Of a stretch of 64,000 nucleotides of DNA, positions 46,084 to 58,101 are shown one piece after another (positions within the stretch are counted from its first letter, which is position 1; the number at the start of each line of letters is the position of its first letter). Source of the stretch: Gnomoniopsis sp. IMI 355080 (Eukaryota; Ascomycota; Sordariomycetes; Diaporthales; Gnomoniaceae). The stretch lies in contig JAPEVC010000002.1 of assembly GCA_027946555.1 (NCBI GenBank), positions 186,001 through 250,000 on the forward strand, read 5' to 3'. Under the pieces are notes generated by a model, which was not told the DNA's origin, did no database searches, and saw nothing but the letters and a program-made list of their open reading frames with translations. The translations under genes were made by a program, and so were the position numbers.

Positions 46084-48149
46084 TCAGACTTGCTCCACAT
46101 AGAGCAGCAACTTCTCGTTGCGCTCCAAGGCAGTGTCCAAATCGTTGTTGCTGATCATCGGCAGCTTGTCTCCACTCCTCTCGTCCTTGTAAGCAATGTC
46201 GATTGGGTCACCTGCCGGTATCTTCAGCCGGTCGCGAATCTTCTCATATAACTCGCGGAACTGAATGTCGGTCGGAACACGAATGGCGATGAGATCCCCA
46301 TTGAAGCTTAGTTTGATCTTCATCGCTGCCGCTTGCTGATTCAATCCAGGAGAAACCGAATTTTGCGATGGCTGTGAAAGGGAAGAGGTTTGACGAGGCA
46401 CGCCATTTGGTCCTCGAGGCGCTGCAGAGAGTCCTCCATATCCATTGCCATTCAGGTTCTGATTCGACGACTGCTGGGAATTGCCATCCGGAGGCGTGTC
46501 TTGCGAGGACTGCTGCGAGCCTGCAGACAACCTGTACTCGTCTGCAGCCGTGTTTGGATCAATCTCATAATCGCCCTCGCGAGGCGCAAAGAATTGCCTG
46601 ACAAGATTGCACCTCGAAATGTAGGGCGGCTGGTTCAAAAGATTCTTCACATAAGCATCCAAGTTGTGCAGTCGTCCCTCGGTAATGGCGTCGGTCACGT
46701 AGTTAACAGGACCTGGCATGTAAGGCAGGGTTCGCTTTTGGGTTCCTGTATTTCCAGCCTCGGCGGGAAACTCGGTGAGAAGGGCAATTTGAAAATCGTA
46801 AAAGTCCTCATAGTAACGGGAAAGCTCCCAGTGCCGACCATCTTCCAATGCAGCCTCGATGACAAACCAGTATTTGTCTTCGGCGAAGCAGTATCTGGGT
46901 ATCCGCGCGGAGAGGGGAGCATATAGTGGTGAGCCAGGGGCTCCTGAAGCTTGTTGTGGACTCGAAGCTGGCGGCTGGCTTTGTTGGGTGTTCGGTCGCG
47001 AGTTGTAAGCGGCCTGTGACCTGAAATTAGCATCCTGCCACGATGCACGAAAATGTGTGGTGCGCTACTCACATTGTTCTGCTGCCCGTTGCCCTGGCTC
47101 GCTCGGGTATTGGCCTGTTGTTGTTGAAGGCTCATGCGTTCCATGCCTTGCTCGATGGTCTGTCCACCCTGGGGCGGTGCTCCTCCAACATCAAACTTGC
47201 CCAGTGTGATACTGCTGTTCTTGTAATCTGCAGCCATCTTCTTCCACTCCTCCACCCGAGGTATTCCGGCCCTCTTGATGGCGCCGGACGGGTCCTGAAC
47301 CGGAACGTTGGAGGCCATGTCGCGAATTTCGATGAAAGATACTGGAATAAGTCCCGGACCGCCCAATCTCCCTATTGGTTTCGCAACAAACCATTCCGGA
47401 TTCGATTGCGCGATGACGATGATTGCCTCTCCCGCCTTTGCCTCTAGCTCGTCGGCCCTTTCGGCTTGAAAGTCATACATGACTATTCCATAGACCAACG
47501 CACCGTTTTTCGCACCCATCTTGGATATACGCTGAGGATTGGCACCTGGAGTTGTGGGAGTGGGAGTGATGCTAGTTGCAGAAGTCTCGGCGTACCCAGA
47601 GTCGTGGTCGGGATTATTGGTGGCGCCAGGGGATGGGCGACTCGAGTCGGAATTTGCACTGTCGCGCTCCGTGCGGCCGAGAGCCTTGAAATAGGAGACG
47701 GGAACGAGACCCCGGGCGTCGGGCAGGGCAGGATTGCAGGCTTCATACCAATCGCTATCATTCTCTCGGCCAATGACGTGGAAGAAGTCGCCGCGGGAGA
47801 AACTGAGCTCCTGACTCGTCCGGGCTTCATAGTCGTAGAGTGCTCGAATCACCTGTGTATTGTTGCTGATGTCAGTAGCCGTCCTAGTTACCTCGCTTGG
47901 CAGCCCACTAGTGGGGTTCGCTGGGAGCAGAAGGACTTGGCCGCATCACCGGGTTATGCGCATTCATAACACACAACTCAGGCATAAATCTGCATGCATG
48001 GAAAGCTTGCTTGCGATTGTGGATCTAGATTGACGTACCTTTTTTGGAGGGACTATGGCGAGGGCGGACTTGGGCGCAATGGAAACATGTTGTATTTTGC
48101 CCTCCTTCTCCCCTTTGATTGACCTTCGGAGAGCCTTGAGGGCGCGCAT
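46084..48149 (-). CDS. bem1: Bem1/Scd2 polarity scaffold (SH3-SH3-PX-PB1)
   Basis: Three exons on the minus strand: 48039-48149, 47073-47852 and 46084-47013, giving 606 residues. The order of domains is diagnostic. SH3-1 is at about 38-96 (IRALYDYEARTSQELSFSRG). SH3-2 is at about 150-210 (GIVMYDFQAERADELEAKAG). A PX domain follows at about 320-430 (RYCFAEDKYWFVIEAALEDG, RHWELSRYYEDFYDFQIALL). PB1 is at about 525-606 (MKIKLSFNGDLIAIRVPTDI, ending LLLYVEQV). In yeast Bem1 bridges Cdc42, its GEF Cdc24 (through PB1) and PAK kinase at growth sites. The start RALKALRRSIKGEKEG matches the usual fungal N-terminus; another in-frame ATG nine codons upstream (48176) is possible. The second intron must use the downstream of two AGs seven bases apart to keep frame. 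Confidence 0.94.
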
Positions 48150-49523
48150 GATGTCAGCTTGTCGGTTTTTCGACATGAAAATCGACTTGACCGAGGAGTC
48201 ATGCGAACAAGAGAAACGCGAGGGGAGTGTTGTTGATGAGTGGCGGGGAATGTGACTGTCGCGTGACGACAGAGACAAAGTAGAAGGAGTCATCTTGGAA
48301 GTCGGCGTTGCAGCGAAGGAGCGACACGACACAATACCTCAACTCAATTGCAATTAGGTGAAGAGAAGGGGAAGTGTGTGAAGATCGCGGGGGAGAGAAT
48401 GGGAGGGAAAGGGCGGGCTGATGGACGAACCTTCATTGTGTTTTTGCTAGTGGCGTTGTTTCTTTTGCGCGATGACTTGTATTGCCAGATCCAAATGACA
48501 ATTGCTTCTTCTCCTTGTTAAACTTGCTTCTTCTCGTCGCCACACCTATTTCCGTGTCGAAAGACCTGCTCCCCCCAAATGACCAATAAACAGCAGGCGG
48601 ACCGAAGAGTGACCCAAGGCTGTGAGTGACTCGTTGATTGTTGGCCCGGGCGCTTTTGTCGTCGGGACAGAGTCAAATCGGTCAATCAGTGCGACAGTCA
48701 GGAGGAAATGCACAAGTGCTGGATACAGGCGTGAGTGCGACGGAGAGGAACGCTGCGGAAATGAGAAATCGGACGGTCGGTCGAAAATATTCGACGGGTG
48801 GCAGCGCTGGGCGCCGTATGGTGAAGAATTGCAGGTGGAATGTCCGGAGATGGTAGAACGGTGGAAACAGCGAATGTCGTCACTCCGAAAAGCGTCAGTG
48901 CAGCCTGGCTGACGAGAACGTCGATGAACCGGGACTCGACTAGTTCGGGGTCGAGAGCACAGACGGGAGGGAAAATTCTTCTTGTTCGTCGGGCCTTTGG
49001 CCAAGTCGTGCAAATTAGATGCGGAATATTTCAAATTCCACGCAAAGACTATGCTGTCTGGTGTGGTGTACGGTGTTTTGTCGATTACTGCGCCTCGATT
49101 ATGAGGTTCTGAGTAGGATTTCGAGGGGGGGTGGCATGTGGTCACCCTCGGTCTCTCTTGTCTTTGTTCCCGGATGTCGACGCCACGCGCAGGCAAAAGC
49201 AGGCGAGACAGGGTCGGGTTAGGCGCAAAGGGACCACTTTGGGAAGTCGGGGTGGATTTGGGTGGGTAGTCGACAACAGAATCTAATCCAGTCAAGTCTA
49301 GCCAGTGCGGTGTCTAGTATGTCGATGAATGACTGCAAATTGCCGTTCGATTTCGGTGGCCCGTGCTATCAAGCCCCGTCGTGGTGGGTTCAACGTCCGT
49401 GCTTGAGGGTTGGGCCGGGTCGGAAATGGGTGGCGAGGCGAGGTGAGTGTTTAATAAAGAAGGCGTCGCGGCCCGCGGTGGCGTTCGAGTGAATACTAAT
49501 AGGAGTCGAGACGAAGCCGAGGG

Positions 49524-49550
49524 GGAGAGAGAGAGAGAGAAAGAGAGAGA
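49524..49550. repeat. GA microsatellite
   Basis: An imperfect (GA)n run interrupted by one AAAG step, in the upstream region of Bem1. Confidence 0.9.
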
Positions 49551-50460
49551 CGGCGACAATCAGTCGGGCAGTGGAAGAGCGCCGAGTTGAGGAGGGGTCA
49601 AGGTGGGAGATGGCGAGGTGAGAAGCTGGTAGAGTTAATAATGGACGGGGAGGGAGAATTGTAAAAAAGTCGGGTCGATGTGCCGTAGGTAGTGCAGGTC
49701 GGGTAGGTGATATGGATATGGATGATGGAACCTGAAAAGGGGGCTACGCTGCTCCTCGGCTGCTGCTAAGCTCATGCAGACTGCAAGGCAGATGGGCATT
49801 GGCACACAGACACCCACACTGGAAGCCAAAAAGCACTTTGGGCTGGTTTATTAGCTGGGCCAGCTGGGTACCTAACGCTGTAGTAATACGTACGCAGTTG
49901 TGCAGTACGCTGTGACTTGGGCACCGCCTGATAAAGGAACCCGATCTAACCTTCGAAGAGGCCGACAAGAGAGGGACTGGCGCCCATTCTTGATGCAGTT
50001 CTCGCACTCACTCATTCATGGCCGCCATGGCCGCCATGGCATCCGCCAGCGCCTCGTCAGGCATACCTGCTTACAGGTGCCCCAGTTGCCCCAGTTGCCC
50101 AGTCTTTCTGCCCAGTGCCCATACTTTTTTTGTTTTTCTCTGTGCCAGCTGCATCCACTTCCCATGATCCTAGCAATCCATGCCGCCATGCTGCTCTCTG
50201 TCAGTGCCCCAGATCCGGCCGATCAACGCTTGTCTGCCAGCCAGTCGGCGCCAGCCAGTCAAAGCCAGCACCGGCGACGCCCGCACCAGCGTTGGAGCCA
50301 TGCCATGCTTGAAAGGCGCTGTAGCTCGTCCACGGTGGGGCGCATTTTTTCCTGGATCGGATGAAAATCTGTGAGTGGTTGCCGACAGGGATGCACCAGC
50401 AGGCCTCTCCCGGTCCGTGTCTACTGCGTACAGAGTACCGTGGGGTCCTTGACCTTCTTC

Positions 50461-50475
50461 ACAGTACAGTACAGT
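50461..50475. repeat. Short ACAGT tandem repeat
   Basis: Three exact copies of ACAGT followed by related ACAT/AGTACT sequence, in the gene-sparse block. Confidence 0.8.
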
Positions 50476-52702
50476 ACATAGTACTAGCTGGGTATAGTCA
50501 TGGGCACCATCCTTCTTCAGCCTTGTCGCCTGCTGGGCCCCATTGCTTCTTTTTTTTTTTCCTCTTCACGTCTTTCATAGGCTCTGAGCAAACTTGGTAA
50601 GGGGCCGGCACTGGTTGGCCGTTGAAGGTGGCCGCCAGAATCAAGGCTGAGGCCGTGCCCGTCCGGTGACCTTTCAACTGTTGCTATTCCCGGAAGTCCA
50701 GCGGGATGGAATGGGGCCATGCCATCCACCCACACAAGACCTGACAGGCCAGCCAGTTGATTCAGATGGACGGTCACCCAATACCGTCATCCTGTTTGGA
50801 CTGAGGTCAATTCGCGGCCGTTTCAACACTGCAGGACTGGATATGCATGGTCCTGTCCTGCTGGAGGAACATCGCAGATCCACACATCAATGCGATACCT
50901 AACATAGTGCTACTACGCATGTAAGGTACTGGTGGGTAGGCAGGCACTACCTAGTGTGTAGTTCGATTTGTACTATGTAAAGCAGCCCTCGGGTCTCTCT
51001 TGCTCGTGCCGCGTTTGCATCGAAACAGTGTAGAACAGTCCAGTGACATGTTCATGAATGCTAGTCGACGGCCTTCCTCTCAAACATGTCCGCGGGAGGA
51101 TAGGAGCGGCCTGTGCTGCCTCGGATGCTATCGCAAACTTCTCTGCCCCAAAGATCCATGGCACATGCCTCCCCGTCTTCGAAACACACTTTTGCCTCAG
51201 CATCCGAGCATCCAACAACCAGCCCACCAACAGTCGCTCGTTGGGCAACCTCTCATTCATGCTTTGAGCAGGATCAAGCTCTTGGGGTCCTTTGACCGAC
51301 AGGGAACAGTATTCTTGTCCATGGCAACCCACGGACGTCGTTCTCCATTCACTCGGGCGGAGCTTTGATCATCTACTGTTCCTGGAAGGCAGTCATCCCA
51401 GAAAGCCCAGCGAATCTACTTGCGAAGTAGTACAACTCACAGGCCATGCCCACTGCAACGCCACAGTCTCTCCCGCGATGATATAGGAAATCCAGATAAA
51501 CCTTTAACCTCATGAAACGGTTTCCCAACTATCCTTGTGATCTCCAAGAACTGCTGACTTGGTATTTCCAGGAAGAATATTGGACCCTTATTGCCGTACA
51601 AGCCATTGTGAGTGACCCTAAACATCGATCTTCGTGAATAGTTCCTAGGTAGTAATAAAGGGTCTCCAACAGAGAGTCTTCGTATAAGAGCATGATCGCT
51701 CCCCCACACAAGCTGCCCCCAGCTCGAAATGGCTGCGGGCTATTGAACATTACGAAAGATCAACTTCAAAATTCTCATTTCTTTATATTGCTCTTGTACT
51801 ATCAAACATGTCCTGGGTGCCCAGCCAACGATACTTCACCCAGGTGTTTCGTGTCCTAAGGTTATAACGCCCTCCTTCGGCTGCCAAGTTACACGCCTGA
51901 GCCGCATATCACGATGCCGGTACAATAGCAAGAACTTATCATGCATCATAGTTTTCCTGGCAGCCTGGCCTCTCAATGAGAATTTCTTCTTTCGAAGCGG
52001 CAGCATGCTGACATCAGATGGTCCACAATAATAGCGAAGCCCCTCTCCTTCGCCCCAACCTTGCTGCATCGCAGAGAGCGAACATCGGAACAATCACACC
52101 CTTCCCTTGCAGCTAAAAGATGCAGGTCCCGACAAGTAGAAACCGTATTGTGCTACATAGCTATCGTTAGGACACCTGCATGCGTGGTGCGATGGTGTCA
52201 TGCCGGATACGAAGTGACCGGAGAGCACAGAAACCCCACAGGAGCGCCAGCTCACAGCAGCCTTTGGTTGATCAAATAAATGACCGTCACGTTAGTGCGC
52301 GCAGAATAGTCCAGAAGTGTCTCTCCGAGCTTGATCCTGGGGGCTAAGAAGAGGTGAATATTGGTGACATAGATTGAATGAAACACCACTGGGCTCCCCG
52401 ACTGGCGCAAAGAGAAAGCCCTTCTACGCCAACCAAGTTCTTGCTCGTGAGTACTCTACGCACGCGACGCGCCAGATTCGCGCGCGCTTCCAAAGCTGGG
52501 CTGGGTTGCTCCGCAGCTCATCTTGCAACTATTCCTACCTAATGTAATATCGCGGTACATATCGCACTGCAGGAATACGATCTTATTAACACCACCAAAG
52601 CAGACTTCTGTCAGGATGCCTCATACTGTTTCGAAGGCCGCTGGTGTAGATAGCACCAAACATGCAGCCTCACAAACGCCCGAAGCTGCAACTACGCAAT
52701 AA

Positions 52703-52714
52703 CCCCCCCCCCCC
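52703..52714. repeat. Poly-C run (12 C)
   Basis: An uninterrupted run of twelve C in the gene-sparse block, next to CCCACCGGC. Such runs are prone to length change. Confidence 0.95.
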
Positions 52715-53049
52715 ACCGGCGAGGTCATTCCGGGATTCGCAAACGTTCAGGATAGCCTTCCTTTGTATGTACAGTCTGGACCTACGTATGCAAGGTAGGG
52801 AGGGCCCGCCCCGAATGGCCAACAAAACCATAGTACGCAGCAGCTGATCCTTTCATCGCATCCCCGTCGCCATGCAAATGCGATGCATGGAAGCCCTCAC
52901 ACAGGAAATTCTCGGAGGGGTCTCAAATAGATTAAAACCCAGCCCTCGGCCTGGCCAGGGTCCAGCTGGGATACGACACTCCCGGTCCCGGCCCCACGCT
53001 GCCGCCGTGCTGAACGGAAATAACGGTACCCACGACTCCGCATCAGTGG

Positions 53050-53073
53050 TTTTTTAGTTTTTTAGTTTTTTAG
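53050..53073. repeat. 8-bp tandem repeat TTTTTTAG, three copies
   Basis: Three perfect contiguous copies of an octamer in the gene-sparse block. Confidence 0.95.
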
Positions 53074-56000
53074 AGATCCTTCTCGGGCTGCAAAAGCAAT
53101 CTCGCCTCGAGCTACACTGAAGTCCAGGCCATATCGTCCTCCGCCTCCACGTAACGACGAGGGTACGGGCCTGTCGATGTGCAAGATTGTTGGGAAATCT
53201 CATTTGCAAAGCTGTGTCTCCGTAAGTCTCAGTCACTTCTTTCTCAATTATACTAGATACTATATTATTACTATATGTACCAAGTCTATCATAAATCAAG
53301 TCATCACAATCTGTGCATGTGACTGTGGACGTGGCCCACCTAGCACAGGTACGCCCCTGAGAAAAGAAAGGCCAGAAATAGCGCAGCACCAGTCAGAATG
53401 TATATGCGGTACCATCTTCCTTCCCACAGGGCTTCGCTCGGACACGAGTCGAGGCCTTGCAGGAAGCCCGGGTTGCTGCGGCCGTTGCGCCACCGGTTCT
53501 TTTGGCTGGCTGCGCTTGCGGCTCGGCTGCATGATCTTCTTACTCTATTTGACTCCATCAAGTGATGAACACCACCATTATGCCGCGAGTAAGCAACGAC
53601 AGCCTCCATCCCGACTGAATAAACAAGGCCGAACGTTGACCGAGTCCAGTCAACGTCACAAGCTCCAGGGTTCACGAAGGTGATTCCACAGGGTCCGGGA
53701 CCCTGAAGGAACGGCACGTGCGATACCTTTGTCCTCTTTGCCTATATCACCGCTCTCTCATTGGCAACACGTCTTTTGCCTTTCGCAACTGGGCCTGTTG
53801 CCAAGTAATGCGGCCTTACATAGTATACGTACCTGGCTGACAAATGCCATCATAGGACAGCGCGGAATGGTTTAAACTGTAATATCTAGACCGGGTCGAT
53901 GAGACACATCACCGAAGCCAGTTTCACAAACTTTCACCTGTCCTAGCAAAAGGATGCCGCTCCTCGTGCCTACAACGGAAGTCACTACCGAGTAACTCTG
54001 CTTGGCGAGCAGTCAGGGTCCTCTTTGCTTTTCTAGAAGCTTGTTCTCCAGGTCCCAGTTGGAGAACTTGACGCTGCAGGAGGCTGCATCGAGAATGCCC
54101 TTCCCCCACGATCTGTTTCCCCAACCAAGAAAGATAAATCTCCATTTTCCTCATTTTTCCCGGATTCCACTAGTCAACTAAGCACAAAGCCTACTGTTAG
54201 CGTGTGAGTGTGCCCGCGTTGCCTTTCCTGTGAGATTGCTGGAACAAGCAAATTGATAAAGGTCAGGACGACGGGATGGTCTGCGTGGCGGCCGGATCTA
54301 ACGCGACCCGAGATCTTCACTGCGTAAAACTTAGCACATGGTGCAGGGATTTGCACGGGTTTTTGAAACATAGTCTCGCTGACAACCACTAGGTGCGGCT
54401 CTCATTGTGGCATGTGGGAGCTGGCCCCCATGACGGATAAGCAACTTCATACGGTTCTTGATAAAGGGGGGGTGGCCGGGGCCAAGAACGTCGTACATGG
54501 ATGGCTTTGTGCTTGTGCAGCAAGGCTGAGTGCTGATTGATGAGCCGCAAAGGCCCTGATATAGGGTCTACTGATGAGACGAGTGAGACGCGTCGAGATA
54601 TCCGAGGGTGAGTGCTGAAGGAAGAATTGAGAATGGTTATTTTTCCGCCCGTCGCATCACAAGTCGTCGAGTGACGGTCACTACGATCGCCAGGTCCGTG
54701 TGGATCGCCTCTTGGAGAGCAACATGAGAGCTTCTCATAAGTGAATAAGTGAGGCACGCGATGCTTTTCTGACGCAGCTGTTGATAAGGTTGGTAAGGCA
54801 CCTCTATACTGCAGCACAGGTACTCCGTGCGGGCTTCCTCTAGTACGGAGAGACATCCCAGGACTGGCATTCTGATTATTCCATTGATTACTGTCGCTAA
54901 ACTTCAGCGACTAATTTATCTCGTGGAGATCATCGTCATGAAATTCGGTAATGGCAGCAAGGCACTGGCCGCGTCAAGTCGTGAGTGAACGACAAGCTCC
55001 AACTTGGACAGAATGCCTCGATGCTGCCACGCCATATCTGCAAGTGGAAACATTCTCTTCCCGTTGATGCTGTCCATCAGGACCATCTGCGACTATGGTT
55101 TTCTTTGGCCTCGTCTTTGCGTCCTTATTTGCTTCTCTCTCATCTCTTAGTGTTTTGCCATCTTGGGAGGGCTACCGACGTGCAGCCACGCGGTTCCTCA
55201 ATCTGCTTTGCATCAAGATGCATTTACTCCTGCACTTGCAACGCAGCGTAGCTGCATGGAATGCACTGTATATCTATTTTACAAGACAAGAGACTTCAAC
55301 ATTGCTTCTACGCCTACCTAGATAACTAACTGCGTTTCGTGCTGCAGTGGAGTCACGGCGAGACCACTCATATTTGCTCTGCGCTGCACAAGGCGCACGC
55401 CCTGCAGAGTAAAACTCTCAGGGACCGTCACACAGACGGATATATGAGCCTTCTGGTTTGCAAGACGCGAACTGCGGTGCGCAAATCCAGTGCTCGGACA
55501 GATGCTGTCTGACTTAGGTACGGACTGTACCTACAATGCAGCCAACTTTAAGCGTGATTGCAGCGCTCAGAGATCGCGTCTCCATTGTGACCTGAGGTAC
55601 TTCAGGTTGGATTCATGTGGACATACATTGGAGGTGTCCGAAAACGCAAAGTAGAGAGAGGGACATAGAGAGAGAGAAGGCAGTAGGCTGATGCAGCATC
55701 TCAACTCGACTCGAAGACATGATTGGCCAAACACTTGAAACGAAATGTATCGCGGGTGGCTGTCGCATCTACTTACTGCCTCGGGACCTCTGGGTTACGT
55801 CGATTAGATCACGGCTTGGAGTCTGGAGTCATATTGTACCACAAGTTCGCAGTTTCATGCCAACTGTAGAATCACAGGCGATCATGGGACACGATCTATG
55901 CCGGCGAAGGCATACTCGGGTAAGGAGGGCGGTCACCTGCACTCAGGCCCTTGTGGGATGGAGATTGTAAACTACGTCGGCCCGATCTAGCGAGATGGGA

Positions 56001-57569
56001 CCAAACGCCCCGGGAAGGAGGTAGATGATGCCGTGTTGTAGACCCAATGCAACCAGACCAAGCATAGTAAAACGTACCTTCACGTACCTATACAACAGGT
56101 CTAGCCTGTTCCGTAGTGAATAAAATGCGTTTAAAACCTGGGCTCCGGGTTTTACAAGCCAAGTAAGGAACTGCTCGTCCCTCTACAGCCTGCTTCTCAA
56201 GGGCCATGATTTGTAACTCCACCTGCAGCGCGTCGCTTATACGACAGCCCCTGCCCAGACCAACGTACTGGTACCTAGGTAGGTCCAATCTAGGTAAGAG
56301 TGAATTCGAAGAATATTTGATCTGATTTATGCAGTCCGAGCCTACGACCCTGGCGCATCGTAGTAGAAATTTTGGAACCGGTGCTCGATTCAAGGAGGAA
56401 GTAAAATCTTGGACCAACACCCCTTTGGTATGGTTATAAATGGAGCCAGGTTTTGATTATATGCTTGCGTAGAACTCCAGATACCAGAGCAATCAAGGAT
56501 CAATCAGTGACTCCCCGTCAGATGCGTTATCCCACTTTACTACATGAGATAACATCCATGTATTGTCATGTCCTCCATACAATGCTCTAAGATGGCTTGA
56601 TCCTCCCACCTGGGCAGTCAACTTTGTCTATGTTGTTAGTAATTTTAGCAACATTACTGCAGTTCGTTATACTGTGTGTTTTTCACGAATGACAGAATCC
56701 TCGCTTTCGATTGTCACCCTCGGATGAGTCAAAACTAGTTGTAGTGGTCATTGACTTTGCTGTAATGCTGTCATCACCGAGAAATCTAGAAACACTCACA
56801 CTGTTTGATGTCTGCGAAACCCGCATGAAAAGAAGCAGGATTGAGATACAAATGGAAAGAGGACCTAGACAACGACTGCAGGCCACAAAATCTGTAAGAA
56901 ACATGCCAGTGAAAGCATAGATGCTGCGAAACGAACGTGGGGTGGTATTTGTTTATTGTAAGGATGATGTTATTATGAAGAGCCATCCATCGTTCTAGAA
57001 CCGTTTAAATACCCGTTGGCAGCCTGTCCATTGTGCCTGCCTACACCAGCCTATCAATTTGATGTCATAGACTGATTCATTTACCCAAGGTGTAGTAAAC
57101 ACAGAAGCCCTATGGGTCTAACTTTCGGATGACGGAGGGGGGGAACCTGTATATGGACGCAATTGCAGCATTCCTATATCAAATTCTAAGGTGTCTGCAT
57201 TACTAGCAGTTATTCCAATTGCAGTAGACCGTATATGTGTCTAGTTAGTTGACCAACCTAGGTAAATTTAGACAAGAGCAGTTGGGTTAAATTGAGAAGA
57301 GCAGACTGTCTCTGGAAGTAGGTGATCTTGATACAAGGACTGTTGCAATCCCAGGCAAGTCCATATTATCCGCCGAGACGCTACTCCATCATCTTTAGTT
57401 ACATTGAGTTACATATCACGGAAGGTTCAAGTTGTGATTGAAAGTCAAGTCGACTATTGGGATTATTTGTCTTCAAGTAGACAGAAAGCTAGCAAAGATG
57501 CCTAAGCCTTTTTCGTTCCAATACCAGCTTTTCCTGCTCATATCCCTTGACTGAAGTAACCCATTTGAT

Positions 57570-57965
57570 CTAGATACTCCACTCACCACCGTTTCCCAGG
57601 AGGGCGTTGACGTTGTCCTTCTCTTTCCGAGTCAGCTCCTTGATGCCGTCGAAGTTTTTGTCGAAAACTGCTTCGTGGATTTCCTGGAGCTTGGTTGGGT
57701 GCGTGCTCCAGACCGTGGCCATCATGTCGGCGAAGTCGTAGGATGGGAGGCCGGTCTTGAAGGCGAAGTCGTGGGGACCCGGACCGAATGGGTCAGGGGG
57801 GGTAGAGCTATCCTTCTTCTTCACAAAATCTGAGAAGTGGTGGTTCAGGAAGGGCACTGCGGTACAGGCAGACTATTGTAAGAATATGGTCAGTCTGTGT
57901 CTAGATTGGATACCTAGTAGGGTAGTGAAGCAAATGAATAGAAGCATGGTAGTAGCGAGGGCCAT
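57570..57965 (-). CDS. Small secreted protein, function unknown
   Basis: Two exons on the minus strand: 57914-57965 and 57570-57856. The 57-base intron starts GTATCC and ends CCGCAG. The product has 112 residues. The first 18 (MALATTMLLFICFTTLLG) look like a classic signal peptide, so secretion is likely. The mature part has no Cys and contains DSSTPPDPFGPGPHDFAFKT and a charged helical C-terminus (KLQEIHEAVFDKNFDGIKEL). No family was recognised. Size, signal peptide and position at the edge of a gene-sparse block fit a secreted effector-like protein, but the lack of Cys and of known motifs leaves this open. The donor is not a strong consensus, so the first exon is the weaker part. Confidence 0.65.
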
Positions 57966-58101
57966 TGCACGGCAAAAAGAAAAATGATGAGGTAAGAAGG
58001 AGAGCTCTGTGCCCTACCTAGGTATTGTGTATGGCAGTGGAGGAGGTTCATGGGATTAGGGGCAATTGAGATGCGCGTTCGTGGTCAATGTTAGCTGCTC
58101 T

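Larger units (their letters stand above)
48150..57569. other. 9.4-kb gene-sparse block
   Basis: No gene with family or splice support was found. The first 1.2 kb is the promoter and leader of Bem1. Further on there are several simple repeats (listed separately) and short open frames that resemble nothing. One minus-strand frame (53340-53717, 125 codons) ends in a possible membrane segment (IYILTGAALFLAFLFSGAYL) but has no clear gene model. No transposase, reverse transcriptase or long terminal repeat was recognised. Confidence 0.5.

Noticed and set aside
48546..49295. A 249-codon minus-strand open frame upstream of Bem1
   Set aside because: Composition is rich in Ser, Arg and Pro as in chance readings of GC-rich promoter DNA, and it resembles no family. 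It lies where the Bem1 promoter is expected.
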